Notes: generated by a model not told the origin, from the sequence alone. Positions 1 through 7,769 are shown, counted from the stretch's first letter. The stretch: DNA of 64,000 nt from an uncultured Prevotella sp. (GCA_900314455.1 OMVI01000082.1:23885-87884), one strand, 5' to 3'. Translations and numbers: made by a program.

Positions 1-2
1 TG

Positions 3-1166
3 AGCCAGTATCTCCTTGCCGTCAACGATTCACAGGACTACCCACCAGCTGAGACGGGACTGACATACAACTCCTGGTTCGGGAAGTTCCACCTCGAAAT
101 GATTTACTGGCATCAAGCGTGGCAGGCGCTGTGGGGGCATCCCGAGATGCTGGAGCATACGCTTCAGTGGTACTTCCGTGCAGAGCCGATGGCGCGGAAG
201 ATAGCCCGTCGGCAGGGATTCAAGGGTGTTCGGTGGATGAAAATGACTGATACCAGCGCTGCGGAAGCTCCGTCGAATGTTGGCAGCTATCTTATCTGGC
301 AGCAGCCGCACATCATTTATCTTGCGGAACTTCTATATCGAGCCACCCACAACGACTCGATACTCCACAAGTACGCCCGACTTGTCGATGAGACGGCGGA
401 GTTTATGGCTGACTTCTGTGAGTTCGACTCGCTTCGCCAACAGTATATCATTCGTGGATACATCCCCGCCCAGGAGACGATGAAGGCAGACTCCGTCCGC
501 AACTCTCCTTTCGAACTGTCGTATTGGCTGACGGCGCTGGGCATGGCGCAGCAATGGCGCGTGCGGCTCGGCGAGCAACGCGTTGCCCTATGGGATGATA
601 TCATAAACCGGCTGGAGCCGCTTCCTTCAGCCTCACCACAAGATTCCGCACTCCATTCTATGAATAAGGAAATGGATGTCTCTGTTTATACCGTTGCTGA
701 GGGCGCTCCGCTCATCAGCAATCGTGCAGCGCAGACGGACTCTCCCAATGGTGATGACAAATTTGCAAGCGACCATCCGATGCCTCTAGGAGCGTACGGA
801 ATGCTGCCGGAGAGCCGTCTCTTCACGATAAGCGGTATGAACCGGACGTACAATTGGATAATGTCCCACTGGAACTGGCAGAAGACGTGGGGCTGGGACT
901 ACCCCATGACGGCAATGTGTGCTGTGCGCCTCGACCGCCCAGACGATGCTGTCAATGCTCTGTTGATGAACGTCCCGAAGAATACTTACCTCAACAACGG
1001 ACACAACTGGCAGTCATCCCGCCTCCGTTGTTACCTCCCCGGCAATGGTGGACTTCTCACGGCAATTGCCCTTATGTGCGCTGGTTGGGACGGGTACACT
1101 ACTAACAATCCGGGATTCCCTAAGGGTTGGGACGTCCGGTGGGAAGGGTTGCTGCCGCTGCCGTGA
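3..1166 (+). CDS. C-terminal part of a probable six-hairpin glycoside hydrolase (5' partial)
   Basis: The frame is open from base 3, so the N-terminal part lies outside the window; the Met at base 99 is internal. About 387 residues are visible. Aromatic-rich helices such as NSWFGKFHLEMIYWHQAW near the left edge and SHWNWQKTWGWDYPM around bases 868-912, then a GWDVRWEGL end, resemble the (alpha/alpha)6 barrel of six-hairpin glycosidases (GH65/GH95/GH15-like), which hydrolyse or phosphorolyse oligosaccharides. No signal peptide can be judged because the start is missing. The gene runs into a repeat cluster and converges on the ABC ATPase gene. The fold class is inferred from pattern, and substrate and GH family are not determined. 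It could also be a polysaccharide-utilisation accessory protein. Confidence 0.6.
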   Translation, partial: SQYLLAVNDSQDYPPAETGLTYNSWFGKFHLEMIYWHQAWQALWGHPEMLEHTLQWYFRAEPMARKIARRQGFKGVRWMKMTDTSAAEAPSNVGSYLIWQQPHIIYLAELLYRATHNDSILHKYARLVDETAEFMADFCEFDSLRQQYIIRGYIPAQETMKADSVRNSPFELSYWLTALGMAQQWRVRLGEQRVALWDDIINRLEPLPSASPQDSALHSMNKEMDVSVYTVAEGAPLISNRAAQTDSPNGDDKFASDHPMPLGAYGMLPESRLFTISGMNRTYNWIMSHWNWQKTWGWDYPMTAMCAVRLDRPDDAVNALLMNVPKNTYLNNGHNWQSSRLRCYLPGNGGLLTAIALMCAGWDGYTTNNPGFPKGWDVRWEGLLPLP

Positions 1167-1183
1167 AGGAACAAAGGTTTTAT

Positions 1184-1240
1184 TCCTCTCCAAGCCTCCC
1201 CTTTGACCTCACCAAGCCTCCCCAAAGGGGAGGATGTTTA
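1184..1240. repeat. Family A GC-rich repeat, tandem pair
   Basis: Two adjacent half-copies with the words CTCCAAGCCTCCC and CACCAAGCCTCCCCAAAGGG, ending GGAGGATGTTTAGTTACC. It lies 18 bp after the glycosidase stop and opens a repeat cluster that fills bases 1184-1838. Confidence 0.8.
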
Positions 1241-1283
1241 GTTACCGAATGCCTGCTTGCGCATTACCGCTAATTTGCGCTCC

Positions 1284-1393
1284 CACTGCAGGGGCGGCCC
1301 TTGTGGCTGCCCGATTGCCCGAAAGGGCAAATAAAAACTTTTGGTATTCGTTCTTGCAGAACGAGCGGACAGCCACAAGGGCCGTCCCTGCAG
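1284..1393. repeat. Family B imperfect palindrome, copy 1
   Basis: The left arm CACTGCAGGGGCGGCCCTTG and the right arm CACAAGGGCCGTCCCTGCAG are near-exact reverse complements. They flank about 45 bp that contain smaller hairpins (GCCCGAAAGGGC). No transposase is present. A non-autonomous palindromic element is the likely nature. Confidence 0.8.
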
Positions 1394-1443
1394 CAGATGA
1401 CCTTCTATGCGCAAGGAGGCATTAGGTCCTTAAAAGCCTTTCA

Positions 1444-1556
1444 CGACCTCCCCAAGCCCCTCCCAAGGAGGGGATGTTTGATTACCTAGCAGTTATGCGC
1501 TAGGAGGCATAAGGTGTTTAACATCCTCCCCTTGGGGGAGGCTTGGAGAGGTTCCC
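1444..1556. repeat. Two oppositely oriented family A repeats
   Basis: Bases 1444-1490 read CCTCCCCAAGCCCCTCCC, then AAGGAGGGGATGTTTGATTA. Bases 1518-1556 carry the same element inverted (AACATCCTCCCCTTGGGGGA). The pair forms a large inverted repeat about 110 bp long between the convergent glycosidase and ABC ATPase genes, and could fold as a bidirectional terminator. Confidence 0.8.
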
Positions 1557-1617
1557 GCTTACCTTTCGGCAACTCATTGCTAATCAACAGGATTACGAAA
1601 CCTAAACTTTTGTGATG

Positions 1618-1699
1618 AAAAATAAATTAAAAATGAGAGAAAAATAAATTAAAAATAGACGAAAAATAATTTATTTTTCAAGCAAAAATAAATTAAAAA
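1618..1699. repeat. AT-array copy 1: four units at exactly 22 bp
   Basis: Units start at 1618, 1640, 1662 and 1684. Units 1, 2 and 4 are AAAAATAAATTAAAAA; unit 3 is the palindromic hybrid AAAAATAATTTATTTTT. Spacers are 5-6 bp. A moderately conserved tail (AAAGCTTATCTTTCGCAT) follows, then a family A repeat. Confidence 0.9.
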
Positions 1700-1778
1700 C
1701 CGAGGCGAAAGCTTATCTTTCGCATTCTAAAAGCTTAGCAACAACCAACTAAAACCTCCGCAAACTAGACAAGAAACC

Positions 1779-1838
1779 TCTCCAAGCCTCCCACAAGGGG
1801 AAGGCTTGGAGAGGTCATGGGGGAGGCTTGGTGAGGAA
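1779..1838. repeat. Family A repeats downstream of the ABC ATPase gene
   Basis: CCTCTCCAAGCCTCCCACAA, then AAGGCTTGGAGAGG and GGGGGAGGCTTGGTGAGG. Three half-sites lie next to each other and end about 6 bp before the stop codon of the minus-strand ATPase. With the arrays above, the whole 1167-1843 gap is repetitive; no gene was found in it. Confidence 0.8.
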
Positions 1839-1843
1839 TAACC

Positions 1844-2545
1844 TTACTTTTGGTCGGTCATTGCTTTGACTTCCTCCTTACTAACCTCCCTCAGCTGCCC
1901 CTCAGACATGAGGAAGAAGGAGTCGGCAAAGCGGAGCGCAATGTCTAAATCGTGGGTGGAAAGGAGGATGGTCTTGCCATCAACGTGGGCAAGACGGTGA
2001 AGTAGCGACATCAAAGAAGACTTGGAGGGATAGTCGAGGAATGCCGTCGGCTCGTCAAGGAGTATCGACGGAGTCTGCTGGGCTAACGCACGCGCTATCA
2101 TAACCTTCTGGCGCTCACCGTCGGAAAGGCTCTGTATCATCTTTCCGGCAAGCGGTTGGATGCCGACTTCTGCTATTGCCGCATCGACAATAGCCTTGTC
2201 GGAAGAGCGAAGGGTACCAAAGAAACCTGTGTATGGGGAACGGCCGAGAGCGACTGTCTCGGCAACTGTGAGGTTTTGGACATCGGGACTGTCCGTAAGA
2301 ACAATGCCTACGGTGCGCGACAAATCATGCTTCGACATACTGCTGACGCTCTTGTCGCCAAGAAAAACAGCTCCACCACGGACGGGAAGAAACCCGCTGA
2401 CAGTCTTCAAGAGCGTCGACTTACCGCTTCCATTGCGACCGACAAGACACGACAACTGACCGCCACGGAACTCAACATTGATGTTCCGCGCCACAGAGGG
2501 TTGTCCCTTGTATCCTATCGATAAGTCTTCAAGCCTGATGTCCAT
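1844..2545 (-). CDS. ABC transporter ATP-binding protein, iron-siderophore/cobalamin (FecE/BtuD) type
   Basis: This 233-residue protein would power an importer from the cytoplasmic face. It has Walker A GRNGSGKST (36-44), signature LSDGE (140-144), Walker B ILLDEP (161-166) and H-loop His198. The length and the TDSPDVQNLTVAETVALGR stretch after the Q-loop fit the FecE/HmuV/BtuD family, which imports ferric siderophores, haem or vitamin B12. No permease or binding protein lies beside it, so its partners are elsewhere or it is an orphan. Its own promoter sits at 2639-2671, and a strong terminator-like hairpin lies in the leader at 2572-2596, suggesting attenuation. The ligand cannot be told from sequence. 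Confidence 0.85.
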   Translation of the reverse strand: MDIRLEDLSIGYKGQPSVARNINVEFRGGQLSCLVGRNGSGKSTLLKTVSGFLPVRGGAVFLGDKSVSSMSKHDLSRTVGIVLTDSPDVQNLTVAETVALGRSPYTGFFGTLRSSDKAIVDAAIAEVGIQPLAGKMIQSLSDGERQKVMIARALAQQTPSILLDEPTAFLDYPSKSSLMSLLHRLAHVDGKTILLSTHDLDIALRFADSFFLMSEGQLREVSKEEVKAMTDQK

Positions 2546-2571
2546 AAGATATAGTAGATACGTAAGGGCAC

Positions 2572-2596
2572 AAAAAAAGGACTACCGCTGTAGTCC
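2572..2596 (-). terminator. Leader terminator upstream of the ABC ATPase (attenuator candidate)
   Basis: Read on the minus strand: GGACTAC, loop AGCG, GTAGTCC, then seven T. It lies about 38 nt after the predicted transcription start and 26 nt before the ATPase ATG, so full-length mRNA requires read-through. Confidence 0.75.
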
Positions 2597-2638
2597 AACC
2601 TTTGTTAACCTTAAATCTAATACTATGAAAAACACAAT

Positions 2639-2671
2639 GCAAAGTTACATTATTATATTTTAGCCGCCAAA
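2639..2671 (-). promoter_or_regulatory. Bacteroidota-type promoter of the ABC ATPase gene
   Basis: On the minus strand TTTG (2671-2668), a 20 bp spacer and TAACTTTGC (2647-2639). It predicts a start near 2634 and an 89-nt leader that contains the hairpin at 2572-2596. Confidence 0.7.
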
Positions 2672-2807
2672 CAAATTATGCTTTTTGTGTGCGCAAACAG
2701 TGTTTTTCTTGATTTATATCAATTTTTCTTTGATTTTGTTAAAATCCCAACGGAAGGGTAAAATAAATAAAAAAGGGCGCTGCAATTATGAATTTTCCCA
2801 ATAAAAA

Positions 2808-2840
2808 TTTGTTCAAAGAAAAAAGAATTGTTAACTTTGC
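2808..2840 (+). promoter_or_regulatory. Promoter upstream of the greA leader
   Basis: TTTG (2808-2811), a 20 bp spacer and TAACTTTGC (2832-2840) match the Bacteroidota consensus. The start would fall near 2845, about 185 nt upstream of greA. Confidence 0.7.
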
Positions 2841-2844
2841 AATC

Positions 2845-2917
2845 TCAAACAGGACACAGAAAGATGCACAGATACAGGATTCCGACATTTAAAGATGTTG
2901 GAATTCTTTATTTTTTT
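2845..2917 (+). ncRNA. Candidate short leader RNA ending in an intrinsic terminator (greA leader)
   Basis: A 12-bp stem (GGATTCCGACAT, 2877-2888, with ATGTTGGAATTC, 2895-2906, two G-U pairs) with loop TTAAAG is followed by TTTATTTTTTT (2907-2917). With the promoter at 2808-2840 this would make a roughly 70-nt RNA. It recalls, by position only, the terminated GraL RNA in the E. coli greA leader. Confidence 0.55.
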
Positions 2918-2967
2918 GCATTTTCCTTAAATCAAGAAATAATTAACAAACAAGCGGAACGTATCGA

Positions 2968-3030
2968 GACGAGGTCGTAATTTTTACCCTAAGACCCCGT
3001 TAGGGGCGTCCGTATGAAAGGAATACGATT
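2968..3030 (+). promoter_or_regulatory. Structured proximal greA leader
   Basis: Nested stems: GACG (2968-2971) with CGTC (3007-3010), enclosing CCCTAA (2987-2992) with TTAGGG (3000-3005). A third hairpin, CGTAT (3011-3015) with ATACG (3023-3027), puts the ribosome-binding word GAAAGGA in its loop, a few bases before the ATG. This could tune translation of greA. Confidence 0.45.
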
Positions 3031-3501
3031 ATGGCATACATGTCACAGGAAGGCTACGACAAACTCGTAGCAGAACTCAAGAGACTTGAGTCGGTAGAGC
3101 GTCCGAAAGCATCGGCTGCCATTGCCGAAGCTGCCGACAAGGGAGACCTTAGCGAGAATTCGGAGTATGATGCCGCAAAAGAGGCACAGGCGCACCTCGA
3201 GGCAAAGATTAACGATATGAAGATGACCATCGCACAGGCAAAGATTGTGGACACATCGCGCCTGAGCACTGATGCCGTACAGCTCATGTCGACAGTCGTT
3301 ATGACCAACCTGGCTACCGAGCGCCAGATGAAATATACCATCGTCAGCGAAAGCGAGGCAAACCTTAAGCAAGGAAAGATTTCAATCAAGACTCCTATCG
3401 CACAGGGACTTCTGAACAAGAAGGTTGGCGACGAGGTCAATATCAAGATACCTCGCGGCGTTCTTAAGGTTCGCATCGACAAGATTAGTATTGAGGCTTA
3501 A
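3031..3501 (+). CDS. greA: Transcription elongation factor GreA
   Basis: GreA enters the secondary channel of RNA polymerase and rescues backtracked complexes by stimulating cleavage of the nascent RNA 3' end. At 156 residues the protein has the usual length. The N-terminal coiled coil carries the acidic tip GDLSENSEYDAAKE, where Asp39 and Glu42 match the metal-coordinating pair, and the C-terminal FKBP-like globular part ends VGDEVNIKIPRGVLKVRI. A HIT-family gene follows after 14 bp and is probably co-transcribed. The leader is unusually elaborate, with a promoter, an early terminator and hairpins between 2808 and 3030, so premature termination may control expression. Confidence 0.95.
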   Translation: MAYMSQEGYDKLVAELKRLESVERPKASAAIAEAADKGDLSENSEYDAAKEAQAHLEAKINDMKMTIAQAKIVDTSRLSTDAVQLMSTVVMTNLATERQMKYTIVSESEANLKQGKISIKTPIAQGLLNKKVGDEVNIKIPRGVLKVRIDKISIEA

Positions 3502-3515
3502 AAACAGGAGGCAAC

Positions 3516-3911
3516 ATGACACTATTCAGCAAGATAGCAGCTGGCGAGATACCCAGCTTCAAATGCGCAGAGGACGAGAACTTCTACGCTTTCCTCGACA
3601 TCAATCCGGTAGTGAAGGGACACACTCTCGTAATCCCACGGAAGGAAGTTGACTACATCTTCGATATGCCAGACGATGAGCTGGCAGCCTTTGAGGTCTT
3701 CGCAAAGAAGGTCGCCAAGGCTATCCGCGCCGCCTTCCCATGCAAGAAGGTGGCAGAGGTTGTCCTCGGTCTTGAGGTCAACCACGCCCACATCCACCTC
3801 CTGCCTATCAACAGTGAGGCTGATGTCGACTTCCACAAGCATGTAAAGCTCTCCGACGACGAGCAGAAAGAAGTCGCCGCAAAGATTTACGCAGAGTTCA
3901 AGAAGCTGTAA
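3516..3911 (+). CDS. HIT-family nucleotide hydrolase
   Basis: A 131-residue histidine-triad protein of the Hint/YcfF type, which hydrolyses purine nucleoside phosphoramidates and related adenylated compounds in the cytoplasm. The diagnostic HAHIH motif lies at 90-94, with His92 as the expected nucleophile, and the N-terminal IAAGEIPSFKCAEDENFYAF is typical. The start has a good AGGAGG about 6 bp upstream. It follows greA by 14 bp, so the two genes probably share a transcript. Physiological substrate unknown. Confidence 0.9.
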   Translation: MTLFSKIAAGEIPSFKCAEDENFYAFLDINPVVKGHTLVIPRKEVDYIFDMPDDELAAFEVFAKKVAKAIRAAFPCKKVAEVVLGLEVNHAHIHLLPINSEADVDFHKHVKLSDDEQKEVAAKIYAEFKKL

Positions 3912-3932
3912 AAGTCTTACTCGGAAGCCATA

Positions 3933-4148
3933 TTCTGCGTGATAGAAGCGCAGAAGCACTAGCCTCGACAGAGGTTAAACTAACGATAGCCCCACATAAG
4001 CGGTAGCGCAATGTGAGATAAGGAGATAAACTAATTATCAACACTCAGCGCTTCGGAGATGCGCTATAGCGTGAAACGCGTATAATGTTTACAATTACAT
4101 TAAGGCGCACTTCGTGCTGTAGCGCATCTCCGAAGCGCTGAGTTTTTT
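3933..4148. ncRNA. Highly structured non-coding stretch with a 23-bp perfect stem
   Basis: Consecutive hairpins: TTCTGCG/CGCAGAA (3933-3955), CCTC-GACA-GAGG (3963-3974) and CACAT/ATGTG (3993-4015). Then comes a perfect 23-bp inverted repeat (4044-4066 with 4120-4142; it begins CTCAGCGCTTCGG) whose 53-nt interior holds two small hairpins, GCGT-GAA-ACGC and GCAC-TTC-GTGC. Six T follow at 4143. The long stem may end the greA-HIT transcript, be a stable RNA, or be a palindromic repeat. No coding frame is convincing. Confidence 0.5.
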
Positions 4149-4166
4149 ATGATATCACATGATATT

Positions 4167-4336
4167 CCCCAGTCTGCGGTCGTTCCACTCCCTTGGCTGG
4201 GGTTACCGAGAATTAAACTTCTTCGAAGTTTGTGGGTGTTATCCCTACTGATATAAGTTTTCTATAACACACTTAGTCATTGTCTTTTCAAGACAAACGG
4301 ACAGCCACAAGGGCCGTCCATGCAGTGGATGGCAAA
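4167..4336. repeat. Hairpin block and family B half-copy 2
   Basis: CCCCAG (4167) pairs with CTGGGG (4197); the hairpin AAACTTC-TTC-GAAGTTT follows. Bases 4291-4333 carry one arm of family B (CGGACAGCCACAAGGGCCGT, then GCAGTGGATGGC) without its partner. Confidence 0.65.
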
Positions 4337-4413
4337 GTCATTTGGACAGCCTTCATTATACATATAACCCCCTACCCGTTTACCACCACTCTATATCCAC
4401 AAGACTATTTTTC

Positions 4414-4466
4414 TTCTCCCCTTCTTCGGAGGGGCCGGGGGAGGTCCCATTGAGGGGATGGGAGAG
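4414..4466. repeat. Family A repeat with trailing half-site
   Basis: CTCCCCTTCTTCGGAGGGG, then CCGGGGGAGGTCCC and a degenerate GGGGATGGGAG. It ends about 5 bp before the stop of the minus-strand gene at 4471. Confidence 0.8.
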
Positions 4467-4470
4467 CCCT

Positions 4471-5142
4471 TTATTTCTCTCCTTCTACGCCCTCATTCCT
4501 GCATTCCTCATGGTATTTGTCTACCACCGCACGGGCAGACTGGAACATTTCGGCGAGCAAAGCCTCAAAGTAATCCTGCATGTTTGGTATCTCCGGCATC
4601 AGCAGACCACTAGCCTTCGAGCCTACCAGCATTCTGTTGCCGTCATTATCAATAATATAGAAGATTGCCGAACGACACAAAGAACCGTTTATAGCGTTGA
4701 TTGCCTTCTGCATACACGACGCCTGCTCCAACTTGTCGAGTTGTACCGTCTCCCACCAAAGATAGGCGATGGTGATGAAAGGGGACTCGTCAGAAGAGAA
4801 TAAATTGAACGTTGCGCCCTGAAAAGAGAAGAGGATGGAACCGTCTTCCTCAGTCTCTGACTGGCAATTCAACTTCTTCAACACCGCAGCGGCAATCTGC
4901 GGGGCTTTCATTCCGTCATACTCGTTTTCCATATCCTTAGTCTTTACGTTATACACAGGTTGTCCTTCTGATGCCGCCGGCTTATCGTCAGCGTTGCTTT
5001 CATTCTTCTGTTCCGTCTCGTGATTGCCATAGTCATCCTTCCGGCGGTGGTATTTCTTATATGCTCCCACCGCATCCATGAGCATTATCAGTACCCAAAC
5101 TACAACAACTATAAAAACTATAACAATCCCGACTGTACTCAT
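4471..5142 (-). CDS. Conserved unknown membrane-anchored protein
   Basis: This 223-residue protein starts with one strongly hydrophobic segment (about residues 3-23, VGIVIVFIVVVVWVLIML), then a basic patch KKYHRRK and a polar Asn/Glu/Lys linker to about 75. A compact domain of about 140 residues follows (APQIAAAVLKKLNCQSE through AVVDKYHEE). It has the alternating pattern of YbjN- or type III chaperone-like alpha/beta folds, but that is only an impression. A promoter (TACCTTTGC, minus strand, 5179-5171) lies 29 bp upstream. It is a single-gene unit divergent from the C10 protease. Function not recognised. Confidence 0.6.
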   Translation of the reverse strand: MSTVGIVIVFIVVVVWVLIMLMDAVGAYKKYHRRKDDYGNHETEQKNESNADDKPAASEGQPVYNVKTKDMENEYDGMKAPQIAAAVLKKLNCQSETEEDGSILFSFQGATFNLFSSDESPFITIAYLWWETVQLDKLEQASCMQKAINAINGSLCRSAIFYIIDNDGNRMLVGSKASGLLMPEIPNMQDYFEALLAEMFQSARAVVDKYHEECRNEGVEGEK

Positions 5143-5170
5143 CAGCAGATAAATTTGTATGCAGATTGAT

Positions 5171-5203
5171 GCAAAGGTAATAAAAAATCGCTAACCATGC
5201 AAC
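5171..5203 (-). promoter_or_regulatory. Promoter of the membrane-anchored unknown gene
   Basis: On the minus strand GTTG (5203-5200), a 20 bp spacer and TACCTTTGC (5179-5171). Confidence 0.55.
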
Positions 5204-5281
5204 AGCTTTATACACATATTATATAAATATAAGTGAACGTAAAGTTTTCGAATAAATTCTATAAAAAAGCGCATAAAAGTT

Positions 5282-5311
5282 TTTGTTTTATAAAAATTTT
5301 ATATAATTTTG
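5282..5311 (+). promoter_or_regulatory. Promoter of the C10 protease and surface-protein pair
   Basis: TTTG (5282-5285), an 18 bp spacer and TAATTTTG (5304-5311) in a very AT-rich stretch. The leader would be about 72 nt. Spacing is one base short of the usual 19-20. Confidence 0.45.
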
Positions 5312-5388
5312 TATCGATTTATTGCAATTTGTTACGACAATTACAGAGAGAAATTATAATTAAACTCAAACATTATTAAACCTGTCGC

Positions 5389-7716
5389 ATGAGGAAATTT
5401 TACTTTATCCTTCTCGGTTTGCTGGCAACAATCTCCACTTTGGCAAACCCAGTAACTCCCAATCAGGCGCGCAAGACAGCATTGACATTCCTTTCAAAAA
5501 AGGGTATCAACGTTCCAGAGGCGCAACTAAACACTCCCGCCGGACTCGTTAAGCATTCGCAGCAGTCCGAAGCACCTTATTATGTCTACAATGTCGACAA
5601 GTCGAAGGGCTTCGTCATTGTTGCCGGCGACGACCGCGTACCGTCAATCATCGGCTATAGCGACAACGGCACATTCGACGCCACGAACCTTCCGGAGAAC
5701 GTTGCTGCGTTCCTCGCCCGCTACGAGGCTCAGATTAAGGCTCTTGGAAACGGCACGGCAAAGGCTGCCGAAGCCGACAGTACAAACTATGAGGCTGTCA
5801 GTCCGCTGATCAAAACTTACTGGGGGCAGACTTCTCCATACAACATCACTCTCCCAACCGTCACCATTGACAGTGTGACATACGACCTTTACGTTGGTTG
5901 CGTGGGCGTTGCAACAGCCGAAGTATTAGGCTATTACAAGTATCCGCAGAGTACTTCGGCAGAGATTCCGGCATTTACGACACCTAATGCTATCAGCGGT
6001 CAGAAGGTAACTCTGCCTGCCATCGAAGGCGGAACGTCAATCGACTGGGACAATATTCTGAACATCTACCGTGGCAACGAGACTGCAACGCAGGACACCG
6101 CAGTAGCAAACCTTATGAAGATAGCCGCCACCGCCGTTAAGACACAGTTCTCTCTGAACGGCGCCGGAGCCTTCACGTGTGACATTCCGTATGCTCTCCG
6201 CACATATTTCGGCTACAGCAATAACATCAAATACATCTACCGCCGCGACTACAGTCAGCAGGAATGGAACAAGACCCTCTATGATGAGGTTGCAAATGGT
6301 CGTCCTGTAATCATCGGCGCACAGTCGACAGCAGGCGGACATGAGTTCGTTGCCGACGGATATGATGGCGAAGGACTTTTCCATATCAACTGGGGATGGA
6401 GCGGACAGTGCAACGGCTGGTTCCGTCTGTCGCTACTTGACCCAGGCAACAACTATGACCCGACTGGCAATCCAACAGGTAGCGGATACAACGAGGACCA
6501 GGAAGCCATCATCGGAATTGCTCCGGCAGACAGTGCCGAGGCTGCTCCTCTGCTCAAGATGGATGGTACCATCACCGACTACAGCGCTGACAAAAAGAAC
6601 GTACAGTGCACTTTCTACAATATGACAGGTGCTGCCGGCTCATTCGACTACGGTATCGGCTATGTAACAAAGAAGGGCCGCATCATCGTTATCAACTCTA
6701 ATTCGAACCGTTCGTTCGACCGCACTTATGGTGATATTTACACCGGCGATGTCAGCGCACTTGCTGTTGGCACATACGACATACACCCTGTAAGCCGTCT
6801 GCATGGTCAGAAGGCATGGGTTTGCGATAGCGACTATGTCACAGCGGTTATCGACAAGGACCACAACGTTAAGTTCTCTAAGGCTGAGTCACAACTCAGG
6901 GCAAGCAATTTCGTATACACCGGTACTAAGTCCGCCAAGGTTTTGCAGACTGTTACTGCCACTATCAGCAACAAAGGAAAGGACTTCTACGGCAATCTAT
7001 ATCTCTTCCTCTCTATTGAGCCATACCAGCCAAGCGGCATTTCCGACATGGTCGGCGTCAGCGTTCCTGCCAACGACTCAACCAAAGTGAACTTCCGTTT
7101 CCTGCCATACATGCAGAGGCACTTCTATATTTACGTGGCAACAGACCAGAATTGCACTAATATCATCGGCAGCTCATCTGTCGACATTGCCGACTCACTT
7201 GCTGCTCCAAAGCAGCTGAGGGTAACTGCAAGCAAGGTTGACTTTAGTACTCCGGCCATGACACTGGGTGTTCGCGACGTCCAGGGCAACTGGGCACAGG
7301 GTTCATTCACCGTCAGAAACGACGCAACGAAATCGTTCACTGGCAACCTTACTGCATATCTGTATATGAGTTCTTCAGTCAACGGCAGATATATGGGCTC
7401 CGGTTCGTACGAGGAACCTGTAGTTCTGCAATCCGGCGAGTCAAAGACAATCAACTTCAAATTCCATACGGAGACGGGATTCTACTATATTGTAGCCCTT
7501 CAATACGACGACAGGAGCATCATAAGCAACACCGACAGACTGCATATCCTTGGCGGTGAAGTCACAAGCGGTATCGACGCAGTGACGGCTAAGCCTCTTG
7601 TTGACGACAATGCAAAGGTTTATACCGTCGGTGGAATATACGTTGGAAAGGCTGCCGACTTCGAGTCGCTGCCTAAGGGACTGTATATCATCAACGGAAA
7701 GAAGTTCGTGAAGTAA
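5389..7716 (+). CDS. Secreted C10-family cysteine protease (interpain/SpeB-like) with T9SS tail
   Basis: This 775-residue protein is a predicted secreted protease. A signal peptide (MRKFYFILLGLLATISTLA) precedes a pro-domain (about 20-125). The catalytic domain (about 130-375) shows the oxyanion Gln147 in YWGQTSPYN, catalytic Cys171 in VGCVGVATAEVL, His318 in GGHEFVADGY and the NWGW (334-337) of the SpeB fold. Two beta-sandwich segments follow. The last about 60 residues (VYTVGGIYVGK through GLYIINGKKFVK) look like a type A T9SS sorting domain, so export across the outer membrane is expected. The next gene begins 53 bp downstream with a similar tail, suggesting a joint operon. Family assignment is firm; substrate unknown. 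Confidence 0.9.
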   Translation: MRKFYFILLGLLATISTLANPVTPNQARKTALTFLSKKGINVPEAQLNTPAGLVKHSQQSEAPYYVYNVDKSKGFVIVAGDDRVPSIIGYSDNGTFDATNLPENVAAFLARYEAQIKALGNGTAKAAEADSTNYEAVSPLIKTYWGQTSPYNITLPTVTIDSVTYDLYVGCVGVATAEVLGYYKYPQSTSAEIPAFTTPNAISGQKVTLPAIEGGTSIDWDNILNIYRGNETATQDTAVANLMKIAATAVKTQFSLNGAGAFTCDIPYALRTYFGYSNNIKYIYRRDYSQQEWNKTLYDEVANGRPVIIGAQSTAGGHEFVADGYDGEGLFHINWGWSGQCNGWFRLSLLDPGNNYDPTGNPTGSGYNEDQEAIIGIAPADSAEAAPLLKMDGTITDYSADKKNVQCTFYNMTGAAGSFDYGIGYVTKKGRIIVINSNSNRSFDRTYGDIYTGDVSALAVGTYDIHPVSRLHGQKAWVCDSDYVTAVIDKDHNVKFSKAESQLRASNFVYTGTKSAKVLQTVTATISNKGKDFYGNLYLFLSIEPYQPSGISDMVGVSVPANDSTKVNFRFLPYMQRHFYIYVATDQNCTNIIGSSSVDIADSLAAPKQLRVTASKVDFSTPAMTLGVRDVQGNWAQGSFTVRNDATKSFTGNLTAYLYMSSSVNGRYMGSGSYEEPVVLQSGESKTINFKFHTETGFYYIVALQYDDRSIISNTDRLHILGGEVTSGIDAVTAKPLVDDNAKVYTVGGIYVGKAADFESLPKGLYIINGKKFVK

Positions 7717-7769
7717 ATACCATATAAACAATAACACACATAAAAATCACTTTATTAATCATTTTGCTT

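Noticed and set aside
99-1166. Glycosidase start at the Met codon at base 99
   Set aside because: The same frame continues in coding style to the left edge (NSWFGKFHLE precedes it), so the gene is partial and the Met internal.
1234-1489. Two open frames of about 60 codons
   Set aside because: They are translations of family A and B repeats, rich in Arg/Pro, with no family resemblance.
1618-1699. AT arrays as a CRISPR array
   Set aside because: The 5-6 bp spacers are too short and similar, units occur in both orientations, and no cas gene is present.
3933-4148. 6S RNA, RNase P RNA or tmRNA
   Set aside because: None of the hallmark sequences of those RNAs (for example GAGGAAAGTCC of RNase P) is present, and the long perfect stem does not fit.
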